In this document: piece by piece, positions 1 through 7,806 of the stretch | Layout of the letters: each line of letters begins with the position of its first letter | Numbering within the stretch: the first letter of the stretch is position 1 | NCBI GenBank assembly: GCA_018710915.1 | Contig: DVIY01000189.1 | Coordinates: 1 to 37,882, forward strand | Source of the DNA: Candidatus Gallacutalibacter pullistercoris | Lineage (GTDB): Bacteria > Bacillota > Clostridia > Oscillospirales > Acutalibacteraceae | Length of the DNA: 37,882 nt | Direction: 5' to 3' | Made by a program: the position numbers and the translations under genes | The notes under the pieces: model-generated | Told to the model about the DNA's origin: nothing | The model's input: the letters and a program-made list of their open reading frames with translations, nothing else | The model's database searches: none

Positions 1-126
1 CAATTCAGGTTACATAAAAAATATAAAAACAGAATTATGGACACGATTTTTTGAAATATTATTCTTATTTAGAATTTTAAAAATACAAGATACAGCATAA
101 TGCATAAATCGAGCGGTTTTGAAAAT

Positions 127-155
127 TTGACATTCGGCCAATCAATGCATATAAT
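127..155 (+). promoter_or_regulatory. Sigma-A type promoter TTGACA-17 nt-TATAAT upstream of the G5/3D protein
   Basis: TTGACA at 127-132, 17-nt spacer, TATAAT at 150-155. Confidence 0.8.
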
Positions 156-246
156 ACCACTCGAGCGTTGCAAATCCAAAATCTTAACACGTCGTCGCCG
201 CAGAAATCGTTCTGCGGACGCATGGCAAGACTAAAGGAGAAGCATT

Positions 247-1467
247 ATGCCTTTGAAACAGAAGACCAGAGAAAAACTGAATAAGCTCAGCCGCAACACC
301 GTGGCTCTGGTACTGATGGTTGCCATTTGCTTGACTTCGGTCATCACTGTTATGGCAAAAACGGTAGCCGTTACCATTGTAGATAACGGCGAAACAACTT
401 CCATCAGTCTGATGGACCCCACTGAGGAAAACATTCTGGAGACTGCGGTACAATATGAACGCATTGAGTCTGTCGATGCAGACGACGAAGTGACGTTTGA
501 TGCGGATGCAAACCGGCTGACCATTCGCCGCGCACTGGATGTTGTAGTGACCGCCGATGGCGAGAGCTGCACCGTACAGATGCACTATGGCGATACGGTA
601 GGGCAGGCTGTAGCAGAAGCAGGCGTTGTTTGCGCAGAGAACGATGTCCTTTCACTGGACAGCGATACTATCCTGAAAAAGGATACCGAAGTTTCTGTTA
701 CCCGTTATTATCATATTACCGTTACGGCTGACGGCAAAGAGCAGAGTTTCCTGCTCAGGGAAGGCGATGTACAATCTGCACTGGATGCCGCTTCCATCCA
801 GCTGGGCGAGGAAGATATGGCAAACTTCCCGCTGGATGAAGCATTGACAGAGAATATGCAGATTAAGGTCGCCCGCGTTGCCTACGAGGAAGAGACCAAG
901 ACCGAAACAGTTGATTATACCGTAAAAGAGGTTGAAAGCGATTCCCTGTATGTCGGCGAAACCAAGGTGCAGACCAAGGGCGTCGAAGGCGAACGCACCA
1001 TTGTTTACCGCAACAAGCTGGTAGACGGCAAGGTTGTGGAAAGCGAGGAGATCTCAAACGAGGTCACCAAAGAGCCTGTGGAAAAAGTCGTGCTGGTAGG
1101 CACCAAAAAGCGCCCTTCCGGCTACGCCAGCATTTCTTCTGATGGAACGCTGATTGACCACAACGGCAATGTGATTTCTTACAAAAGAGCCCTGACCGGG
1201 CGCTGCACCGCCTACACCGGCGGTGGCTGGACGGCTACCGGCCGCCCGGCACAGTACGGCAATATTGCCGTAAACCCTGATGTGATTCCCTATGGCTCCA
1301 AGCTGTATATCTGCTCCCCCGACGGTTCCGTTGTATACGGATACGCTGTAGCCGCAGATACCGGCGGGTTTGCCAGCCAGGGATACATTATGGCAGACCT
1401 GTATTTCGACACCTATGAGGAATGTGCAAACTTTGGTGTGCGGAATATGACCATTTATATCCTGTAA
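247..1467 (+). CDS. G5 / DUF348 / 3D-domain (YabE-like) cell-wall protein
   Basis: N-terminal TM; DUF348-like repeats; G5-like segment (EETKTETVDYTVKEVESDSLYVGETKVQTKGVEGERTIVYRNKLVDGKVV); C-terminal 3D motif (CTAYTGGGWTATGRPAQYGNIAVNPDVIPYGSKLYI...AADTGG). Confidence 0.9.
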   Translation: MPLKQKTREKLNKLSRNTVALVLMVAICLTSVITVMAKTVAVTIVDNGETTSISLMDPTEENILETAVQYERIESVDADDEVTFDADANRLTIRRALDVVVTADGESCTVQMHYGDTVGQAVAEAGVVCAENDVLSLDSDTILKKDTEVSVTRYYHITVTADGKEQSFLLREGDVQSALDAASIQLGEEDMANFPLDEALTENMQIKVARVAYEEETKTETVDYTVKEVESDSLYVGETKVQTKGVEGERTIVYRNKLVDGKVVESEEISNEVTKEPVEKVVLVGTKKRPSGYASISSDGTLIDHNGNVISYKRALTGRCTAYTGGGWTATGRPAQYGNIAVNPDVIPYGSKLYICSPDGSVVYGYAVAADTGGFASQGYIMADLYFDTYEECANFGVRNMTIYIL

Positions 1468-1481
1468 TGGATGCAAGGCTT

Positions 1482-1521
1482 AAAAGCCCTCGCAGGAACA
1501 ATTTTCTGCGGGGGCTTTTTT
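1482..1521 (+). terminator. Intrinsic terminator
   Basis: AGCCCTCGCAG / CTGCGGGGGCT stem followed by TTTTTTAT. Confidence 0.85.
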
Positions 1522-1643
1522 ATATTCCAGGGGCTTTCCTACTTGCAAAGGGAGAAAGCGTGGGGTAAAATAATCATATTGTTGATGAAAGGCAGCCTTC
1601 ATGAAAAAACCGAACATTTTTTCGAAAAATTTGTTCGATTCCC

Positions 1644-1672
1644 TTGCATTCCCTCGAAAATCGTGATATGAT
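1644..1672 (+). promoter_or_regulatory. Promoter TTGCAT-17 nt-TATGAT upstream of small membrane protein
   Basis: Spacing of exactly 17 nt, flanked by CGAAC/GTTCG half sites. Confidence 0.6.
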
Positions 1673-1720
1673 ACTCTTGAAATCGAACATATGAGCGAAT
1701 TTTAAGAGGGGGTCAATATC

Positions 1721-2032
1721 GTGAACCTGATAAGTGGGATAGGGATGCTTTGTGTAGTGTGTGGGCTGGCATTGAAATACCGCCCGCGCGAAAAAGACAG
1801 CCTGATGATTTGCGGGGTAGGCTTGTTTATGGGCCTCCTCTCACTGCTGATGAGTGACGGTCTGCCATTGCTGCAGGGGGTGGAGCATGGAATGCAGGCG
1901 GCAGTACTGGGGTGCTGCTTCTTCCAGCTTCGCAGAGAGAGCCGCGTACGCCGTGCAAGGGCTGAGGCACGCCTGCGTATGCGCCGGATGCATGCATCGA
2001 AGAAGAAGGCAGAAAAGAAGGCCTGCGCATAA
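1721..2032 (+). CDS. Small membrane protein with basic C-terminal tail
   Basis: 103 aa, two hydrophobic segments then RRESRVRRARAEARLRMRRMHASKKKAEKK; preceded by AGAGGGGG RBS. Confidence 0.6.
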   Translation: MNLISGIGMLCVVCGLALKYRPREKDSLMICGVGLFMGLLSLLMSDGLPLLQGVEHGMQAAVLGCCFFQLRRESRVRRARAEARLRMRRMHASKKKAEKKACA

Positions 2033-2091
2033 ATGCCTTCCCTTTCATCAGCGCGAAGAATAAAAACAGCGTAGTGAAAGGGAGGAACAAA

Positions 2092-2472
2092 ATGGAATAC
2101 GTTTATGCAGGGATGTGGCTGCTGGTAGGATTGATCCTGATTTTCCGTATGGGAAAGGAAAACAAGGTCTTTTATCTTGCCGGCGCCTTTTTTCTGGTTT
2201 TAGGCGGCTGGTGGGGCGCCAACATTTTTACCCAGGAAGATCTGTTTTCCGGAATTTGGGGAACGGTGCTGCGCATCATCACAGCAATCGCGCTGGTGCT
2301 GCTTTGCCTGGTGTTTTGGAAGTATTACAAAACTGACCGTGAACGGTTTCAAAAAGAACAGGAAGCAGCCAGAGCGGGCAGCATGACCAATCCCGCGCCG
2401 TCTGCCGAAGAACGCTCCCGCACGCCGGAAGAAGACGATGCAGGGCATGGGGGAGATTCTGAGGGATGGTAA
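2092..2472 (+). CDS. Hypothetical membrane protein
   Basis: RBS GGGAGG before ATG 2092; three hydrophobic segments, charged tail. Confidence 0.65.
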   Translation: MEYVYAGMWLLVGLILIFRMGKENKVFYLAGAFFLVLGGWWGANIFTQEDLFSGIWGTVLRIITAIALVLLCLVFWKYYKTDRERFQKEQEAARAGSMTNPAPSAEERSRTPEEDDAGHGGDSEGW

Positions 2473-3398
2473 CTTCAATACTGACGGTTGTACTCAAAGT
2501 AGCCGAATTGTTTTTGATGATCGGTGTCGGTGTAATCTGTGTGAAAGCCGGCATGATTACACGGCGCGGCGTCAGCCAGCTGACCTCGCTTCTCTTGTAC
2601 ATTGTAGCGCCCAGCCTGATAGTTTCATCGTTGGCCACGGATGAAAGTGCGATCAGCCTGGATAAACTGGCGCTGTCATTTGGGCTGGCGGTTTTGGCCC
2701 ATGTACTGGGGATTGTTTTAAGCTGGCTGTTTTTCCGGCGCGAGCCGGAAAGCCGTCGGTGCGTTTTCCGGTTTGCCATGGTATATTCCAATACCGGGTT
2801 TATGGGGATGCCGCTGGTACAGGCAGTGGTTGGCGAAGAAGGCGTGGTGTATGCATCCATTTTTATGGCGGTCTTCAATGTATTTGCCTGGACACACGGC
2901 TACGGGCTGATGAGCGGCGGCCAGCGTTCCAACTGGAAAAAAATCCTGCTGAACCCGGGGATTATCGGGCTTGTCATCGGGCTGCCGCTGTTCTTTTTGC
3001 GCTGCCCCCTGCCCGAACTGCTGGCCGTTCCGGTAGACAGCTTTGCGGCACTGAATACCCCGCTGGCCATGGTGGTGATCGGGTGCAATATTGCCCGCGT
3101 ACCATTGCGGGAGTTTGTTTCGGACAGGAAAATTTTCTGGCTGAGCGCGCTTCGCCTGCTTCTGGTGCCGGCGGTATTTTTTGCGGTTTCTACCCTCTTC
3201 CAGCCGGAAGCGGTGCTGCTTACCACCTGTGTGATTCAGGCCAGCGCCCCGGTTGCGGCGAATACAGTCCTGTTTGCCACACAGTTTGGCGCAGATGACC
3301 GTCTGGCAGCGCGTATTGTAGCGGTCACTACTTTGCTCTCGATTGTTACCATGCCGCTGTTTGTACTGGTCGCACAGGCCTTTACCGGCACGCTGTAA
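2466..3398 (+). CDS. AEC (auxin efflux carrier) family transporter
   Basis: 310 aa polytopic protein with AEC-like segments (YSNTGFMGMPLVQAVVGEEGVVYASIF); overlaps the preceding stop. Confidence 0.85.
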   Translation: MVTSILTVVLKVAELFLMIGVGVICVKAGMITRRGVSQLTSLLLYIVAPSLIVSSLATDESAISLDKLALSFGLAVLAHVLGIVLSWLFFRREPESRRCVFRFAMVYSNTGFMGMPLVQAVVGEEGVVYASIFMAVFNVFAWTHGYGLMSGGQRSNWKKILLNPGIIGLVIGLPLFFLRCPLPELLAVPVDSFAALNTPLAMVVIGCNIARVPLREFVSDRKIFWLSALRLLLVPAVFFAVSTLFQPEAVLLTTCVIQASAPVAANTVLFATQFGADDRLAARIVAVTTLLSIVTMPLFVLVAQAFTGTL

Positions 3399-3436
3399 TG
3401 TGGGGAACCGTTTGTACCGATGATTCATAGTATAAA

Positions 3437-3523
3437 AAGCGGGAAGATTTCGCCTGTGCGCACGGCGAATCCCGCTTGATATAGATGAAGGGCCTTCCGG
3501 GGAACCGGAGGGCCCTTTGGATT
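3437..3523 (+). terminator. Terminator region with two hairpins after the AEC gene
   Basis: AAGCGGGA...TCCCGCTT hairpin (3437-3478) and GGGCCTTCCGG-GGAA-CCGGAGGGCCC-TTT hairpin (3490-3518). Confidence 0.6.
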
Positions 3524-3566
3524 TTGCAGCGGTCTTTCCGGCAGAAAGGATATACCGCAGGTTTAG

Positions 3567-3595
3567 TAGACATAGCTGCAGAACGGGTGTATAAT
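3567..3595 (+). promoter_or_regulatory. Promoter TAGACA-17 nt-TATAAT upstream of the 33-aa small ORF
   Basis: TAGACA 3567-3572, TATAAT 3590-3595. Confidence 0.6.
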
Positions 3596-3649
3596 GACAT
3601 CAGAACAAAAGCGGTGCGCCGAATAGGCGCCTGGGAAAGGATTATCACA

Positions 3650-3751
3650 ATGGCTATCAACTCTCGTCGTTATGAAGAACGCTGCGAATACTACGCCGGA
3701 TATGAGCGTGGTTTTGTTGTTGCGCCTTCATACAGACAGGGCTGTCCATAG
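3650..3751 (+). CDS. 33-aa small ORF, Tyr/Glu/Arg rich (possible leader peptide)
   Basis: MAINSRRYEERCEYYAGYERGFVVAPSYRQGCP; AAAGGA upstream; lies between a promoter and a terminator; the longer ORF from 3485 is unlikely because the promoter lies inside it. Confidence 0.5.
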   Translation: MAINSRRYEERCEYYAGYERGFVVAPSYRQGCP

Positions 3752-3785
3752 TTGAGAGTTTTATTCCTGATATCTCCAACGAGTG

Positions 3786-3820
3786 CCGCTTGCCTTATGA
3801 GGGTAAGCGGTATTTTTTAT
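3786..3820 (+). terminator. Intrinsic terminator / possible attenuator
   Basis: CCGCTTGCC-TTATGAG-GGTAAGCGG 9-bp stem (one G.U) followed by TATTTTTTAT. Confidence 0.75.
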
Positions 3821-3839
3821 GGGCTTGGAGGTGAAAGGA

Positions 3840-4085
3840 ATGTGCATCCCAACAGTAGATATGGTTTTAACCGGTCAGAATATCCGCCGCCTGCGTGTGC
3901 AGGCAGGGCTTACAGTGGCCTCATTGCAGAAAATACTGGGCTTCTCTTCCCCGCAGGCCATCTTTAAATGGCAGCGCGGCGACACATTGCCCACCGTTGA
4001 TAATCTTGTGATTTTGGCAGCGGTTTTCAAAGTGCGGGTCGATGATATTCTGGTGGTGACTGTGGACCCTGCTTTGAAAATCTAA
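3840..4085 (+). CDS. XRE-family helix-turn-helix protein
   Basis: GQNIRRLRVQAGLTVASLQKILGFSSPQAIFKWQRGDTLPTVDNLVILAAVFKVRVDDIL; RBS GGAGGTGAAAGG before ATG 3840. Confidence 0.85.
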   Translation: MCIPTVDMVLTGQNIRRLRVQAGLTVASLQKILGFSSPQAIFKWQRGDTLPTVDNLVILAAVFKVRVDDILVVTVDPALKI

Positions 4086-4088
4086 TAC

Positions 4089-4165
4089 GGCCCCTTGGTC
4101 AAACCGGTCAAGACGCCGGCCTCTCAAGCCGGAAATGTTGAGTTCAAATCTCACAGGGGTCACCA
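4089..4165 (+). tRNA. tRNA-Glu (CTC)
   Basis: Cloverleaf by eye: GGCCCCT/AGGGGTC acceptor, loop CTCTCAA, TTCAAAT T-loop, encoded CCA. Confidence 0.9.
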
Positions 4166-4168
4166 TAT

Positions 4169-4255
4169 GGGGAGGCGGCGAAGATGGAGAGTCGCGGCGG
4201 ACTGTAAATCCGTTGCCTGCAGGCTCAGAGAGTTCGAATCTCTCCCTCCCCACCA
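4169..4255 (+). tRNA. tRNA-Tyr (GTA)
   Basis: Class II tRNA with long variable arm, loop CTGTAAA, GTTCGAATC T-loop, encoded CCA. Confidence 0.93.
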
Positions 4256-4260
4256 CCTGC

Positions 4261-4336
4261 GGCCTCTTAGTCAAGCAGGATAAGACACCGGGCTTTCAAT
4301 CCGGAGGCGAGGGTTCAAGCCCCTCAGAGGTCACCA
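4261..4336 (+). tRNA. tRNA-Glu (TTC)
   Basis: Acceptor GGCCTCT/AGAGGTC, loop CTTTCAA, encoded CCA. Confidence 0.92.
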
Positions 4337-4338
4337 AT

Positions 4339-4384
4339 AAAAAACAGGCACTCCGTCATCGGGCGGAATGCCTGTTTTGTTTTA
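4339..4384. terminator. Bidirectional terminator between tRNA cluster and rnf cluster
   Basis: AAACAGGCACTCCG / CGGAATGCCTGTTT stem with A-tract 5' and T-tract 3'. Confidence 0.8.
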
Positions 4385-4399
4385 TCCAGCGTCAGAAAA

Positions 4400-4963
4400 T
4401 CAGCGTGCAAAACCGAGAAATGCCAACGCCAGAATCGCCATATACAGAAAAACTGCCGGCATCCCGCGGAACGCCGCAGGCATACTGATATGGCGCAGCC
4501 GCGGAATCATCTCGGTGAGCAGCCATGCAGCCAGCCAGAATGCCACACCGGTTCCCAGTGAAAACCCGATTGCCTGCCACGGGTTCCATTCCTGAAGACG
4601 TACCAGAAACGGAATGGAAAAGACAACGGTATTGATTGCAGCCGGTGCAAGGCACCAGCTGATTTTGCGGTACCATTCGGGTGCGCCCATGACCAGCACG
4701 ATGCATACCAGCAAATACACACCGCCGGTCACTCCCGCCGATACCAGCGGAAGCCAGAGGACGGGCACCATTCCAGAAAGCCAGAACAGCAGCAAACCGG
4801 AAACCAACGAAAACAGCGTCACCAGCAGCGCGTAAATGCCCAGCATCGTGCCCCGGCGCGCGGCCTGCAAAACGCGGTCAAACCCCATGCCCTGCGAGAA
4901 AAACAGGTTTTCTGCTGTCAGGGCTGCCAATACGGCCAGCATCAGTTCTCCCAGTTCTCTCAC
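4400..4963 (-). CDS. RnfA-like integral membrane subunit (divergent, canonical Cys ligands apparently lost)
   Basis: 187 aa; ENLFFSQGMGF aligns with RnfA NNFVLSRFLGIC region; C-terminal FRGMPAVFLYMAILALAFLGF is RnfA-like; follows RnfE-like ORF. Confidence 0.75.
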   Translation of the reverse strand: MRELGELMLAVLAALTAENLFFSQGMGFDRVLQAARRGTMLGIYALLVTLFSLVSGLLLFWLSGMVPVLWLPLVSAGVTGGVYLLVCIVLVMGAPEWYRKISWCLAPAAINTVVFSIPFLVRLQEWNPWQAIGFSLGTGVAFWLAAWLLTEMIPRLRHISMPAAFRGMPAVFLYMAILALAFLGFAR

Positions 4964-5592
4964 AGCGTCCTCCCCCTTTCACGCTTTTCACGGCGATTCT
5001 GTATGTACTGCACCGCCGCAGCCAGACACGCCAGCACCAGCAGACCCACCATAACGGGCGCGCGGCTGAAAGAAGTCTGGCCGGGAAGTTCCATCCCGTA
5101 CAGTACAGACCACACCGCTGCCAGAATGAACAGAAGCAGCGAGAAGCCCGCTGCACAGCCCAGTGCATCCGCAATGGCAGCACCAAAGCTTTTTTCCGGC
5201 GCATAACGCGAAGCCCGAACCAGCAGTACCGCATTGGAGATGGACAGCAGTCCTAAAAATCCCCATTCAACAGTGGTTTGCGGAAAGGCCCATTGCACCA
5301 GCATCTGTGCGGGGACAGCCGCCAGCGCAGAAACCAGCAGCGCCAGCGGAAGGCGCAGCCAGTAGGCAATCCGTCTGCCCAGCAAATTGCCCACCGCACA
5401 GGCCGGAAGCATCAGGCAGACGGTCAGCAGAGAAAGCGCCGTTGCCCGGCTCATGGTCTGGCTGCCGGCGAGCACAAAATACAGCCCCGCACCAGTGGTC
5501 AGCACCGGGTTTCGGAAGAAAATACCATCCCGAAAAGCGCGCAGCCAGCTTTTATGGATGCGGCGGCGCTGGTTCCTGCTGTTGTTTTTCAT
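4960..5592 (-). CDS. RnfE-like integral membrane subunit (divergent)
   Basis: FRDGIFFRNPVLTTGAGLYFVLAG...ISNAVLLVRASRYAPEKSFGAAIADALGCAAGFSLLLFILAAV resembles RnfE topology and motifs. Confidence 0.75.
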   Translation of the reverse strand: MKNNSRNQRRRIHKSWLRAFRDGIFFRNPVLTTGAGLYFVLAGSQTMSRATALSLLTVCLMLPACAVGNLLGRRIAYWLRLPLALLVSALAAVPAQMLVQWAFPQTTVEWGFLGLLSISNAVLLVRASRYAPEKSFGAAIADALGCAAGFSLLLFILAAVWSVLYGMELPGQTSFSRAPVMVGLLVLACLAAAVQYIQNRREKRERGRTL

Positions 5593-6553
5593 GTGCGGCT
5601 ACCTCCCTTCTGATGTAAAGCACCAGGCGGTCCAGCAGCGGGCTGAACGCACCGGCGAGCAGGATGGCAAAACACCCGCCCTGTTCATATGCGCCATAGT
5701 ACCGGATCAGCATCAGCAGCAGGCCGGCCAATACACCATAAAGGCATTTTCCCACAGATGTGCGGGGCGTCGTACACGGGTCTGCGGCCATATAACACCC
5801 GCAAAACAGCAGGGAACCGGAGAGCAGTTCATATTTGACCGAGATATCCCACCCCATCGACAGACGCGGGAATAACGCGGCGAACAGTGCCGCTGTCAGG
5901 ACAAAACATACCGGCGCCCGCCAGTCTGCGCTGTGCCGGATAACCAGATACAGGAACCCCGCCGCAATAACAGCCGCAGCAGTTGCGCCCATCGGGCCTT
6001 CAAAACGTCCCCACAGCATCTCAAAGGGCATGATACCCGGCTGGATACCGTCGCGCAGCAGCGCAGCCGGTGAAGAAGCCGTCTCCATTTCCTGCCAAAG
6101 CAGGGGCAGGGACACGCCGGTTGTCATATGATAATAGGAGAACACCTGCTGTGGCCATAGCACCGTGACAAATGCCACACCAGCGGCTGCGGGATTAAAA
6201 GGGTTGCGCCCGGTCCCGCCGAACGGCTCTTTGGCGGCCCAGATGGCAAACAGGTCTGCTGACAGCACCACCCAGAACGGTACATTGGCCGGAAGCAGCA
6301 GTGCAATCATCGCGCCGGTAATCAGCGGGGAGCAGTCGGTAATCCAGATTCGGCGCAGAGTGACCAGCTGAAACAAAATATAAGCCAGCAGGCAGGCCAG
6401 CATGGAAAACCCTATGAGGGCAGCCGCCCGCATGCCATGATAGATGACCGGAAGCACAGAGGTCACCAGCAGTACCAGCAGCATATCCCACATCATTCCG
6501 GCAGAAGAACGGCCCGAATGGATGAGACGCATATTCCCTTCCAGAAGTTTCAC
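5552..6553 (-). CDS. RnfD-like subunit (divergent)
   Basis: FGGTGRNPFNPAAAGVAFV, GRFEGPMGATAAA, LLSGSLLFCGCYMAADPCTTP, LIRYYGAYEQGGCFAILLAGAFSPLLDR match RnfD/NqrB-family pattern. Confidence 0.88.
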   Translation of the reverse strand: MKLLEGNMRLIHSGRSSAGMMWDMLLVLLVTSVLPVIYHGMRAAALIGFSMLACLLAYILFQLVTLRRIWITDCSPLITGAMIALLLPANVPFWVVLSADLFAIWAAKEPFGGTGRNPFNPAAAGVAFVTVLWPQQVFSYYHMTTGVSLPLLWQEMETASSPAALLRDGIQPGIMPFEMLWGRFEGPMGATAAAVIAAGFLYLVIRHSADWRAPVCFVLTAALFAALFPRLSMGWDISVKYELLSGSLLFCGCYMAADPCTTPRTSVGKCLYGVLAGLLLMLIRYYGAYEQGGCFAILLAGAFSPLLDRLVLYIRREVAAHEKQQQEPAPPHP

Positions 6554-7761
6554 GCAAGACCACCCCGCTTCCGAAGTTCCCGTGCCTGTTTCATACAGGC
6601 TGTCAAATCAATTCCCGACGGGCATACCGCCCGGCACGCACTGCAATCCACACATTCTTCTACACGCCACAGCATATTTTGCGGAATAGGGTCCTGCCCA
6701 AGTGCTTCCTGCACAACCCAGGGTGCCAGCCCCATCGGGCAGGTGCGCTGGCACTTTCCACATCCGATGCACGGGAATACACGGTCATCCAGCTGTACCT
6801 CTGCCGGGTTCCAAGCGGTGAGGCTCTGGCAGGAAGCGGTAACCGGTGTTTCAGGCTCCAGTACAGAAACAGCAGAAACAATATTTCCCATGGCAACGTG
6901 GCACGGCCTTGCGCCAATACCACAAAACTGCAATATATCCTCCACCGTGGTGCCGATGGGAACACGCAGCAGCTGTGTTTTGGGCAAAGCGTCCCCTCCC
7001 ACTGCGATGACGGTGTGCGTCTGTACGCGGCCCTTTTCGACCGCGTCGGCCAGCGCCGCCAATGCCTGTACGCCCAGCAGCATGGATTTTCCGCCATGAC
7101 GGTTCTGGTACAGCCGCCACGCGGGATATCTTTCATCCAGCGATAGCGAAAGATAGTCAGGCAGCCCGTTGATGGCATCCCCTACCCGGCGGGAGTTCCA
7201 CGCGACACGGTACCCAGTACCGGCGGCATCCGCCAGATACTCCAGCCCCCGCAGAACTTTTTCCTGTTCCTGCAAAAAGAACGCTGCGCCCGGCAAAAAA
7301 GGCAGGTCTTCCAGTGCATTGGCGGCAATAAACTCCGGCGGGTCTTCCCACATCTGCCGCAGCCGTTTCCAAAGCAGCTCACCGCTGCATTCATCGATAA
7401 TCCCCGCCTGCATGGCGGTTTTCTGAATTTCTTCCGGAGTACAGCTGCCCTTTTGCGGCTTTGAACTGCGGTGGCCGCGCGGCGGCTGCCTGGAACCCAG
7501 CTCCAGTACTGCGCACAGCATGCGCCCCAGTACCGGGTGCACGACTTCGCGGTATTCCTGTATGGTGCCTGCATCCGGTGCAAAACCACCCTCTTCACCC
7601 AGCAGCGCACCCCGTTTCACCTGGGTGTTTGCCGGAACCATACCCACCCCCCGTGGATACAGGGGAACCAGCACCTTTTCCGGCGTATAGGACGCGATAA
7701 TCTGACCATCCGGGTCCTCCTGCCGGGACAGGAAAACCCCTTTGGGGAAGAACCGTTTCAT
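6550..7761 (-). CDS. RnfC-like subunit (divergent), two 4Fe-4S motifs retained
   Basis: CIGCGKCQRTCPMGLAP and CVDCSACRAVCPSGIDL; VIAVGGDALPKTQLLRVPIGTTVEDILQFCG matches RnfC SLBB-like region. Confidence 0.85.
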   Translation of the reverse strand: MKRFFPKGVFLSRQEDPDGQIIASYTPEKVLVPLYPRGVGMVPANTQVKRGALLGEEGGFAPDAGTIQEYREVVHPVLGRMLCAVLELGSRQPPRGHRSSKPQKGSCTPEEIQKTAMQAGIIDECSGELLWKRLRQMWEDPPEFIAANALEDLPFLPGAAFFLQEQEKVLRGLEYLADAAGTGYRVAWNSRRVGDAINGLPDYLSLSLDERYPAWRLYQNRHGGKSMLLGVQALAALADAVEKGRVQTHTVIAVGGDALPKTQLLRVPIGTTVEDILQFCGIGARPCHVAMGNIVSAVSVLEPETPVTASCQSLTAWNPAEVQLDDRVFPCIGCGKCQRTCPMGLAPWVVQEALGQDPIPQNMLWRVEECVDCSACRAVCPSGIDLTACMKQARELRKRGGLA

Positions 7762-7806
7762 AAGATACCCCTTTTCTGGAATGTACTTGTTATGGAGGTG
7801 TCCGCA

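Noticed and set aside
1471-1671. 66-aa ORF after the G5/3D gene
   Set aside because: Spans the intrinsic terminator and the next promoter; no RBS or domain.
2718-3428. 236-aa reverse-strand ORF
   Set aside because: Antisense to the well-supported AEC transporter; His/Arg/Gln-rich translation typical of a shadow ORF.
3485-3649. N-terminal extension of the small ORF from 3485
   Set aside because: Begins inside the AEC terminator hairpin and contains the promoter 3567-3595; the 3650 start is more plausible.
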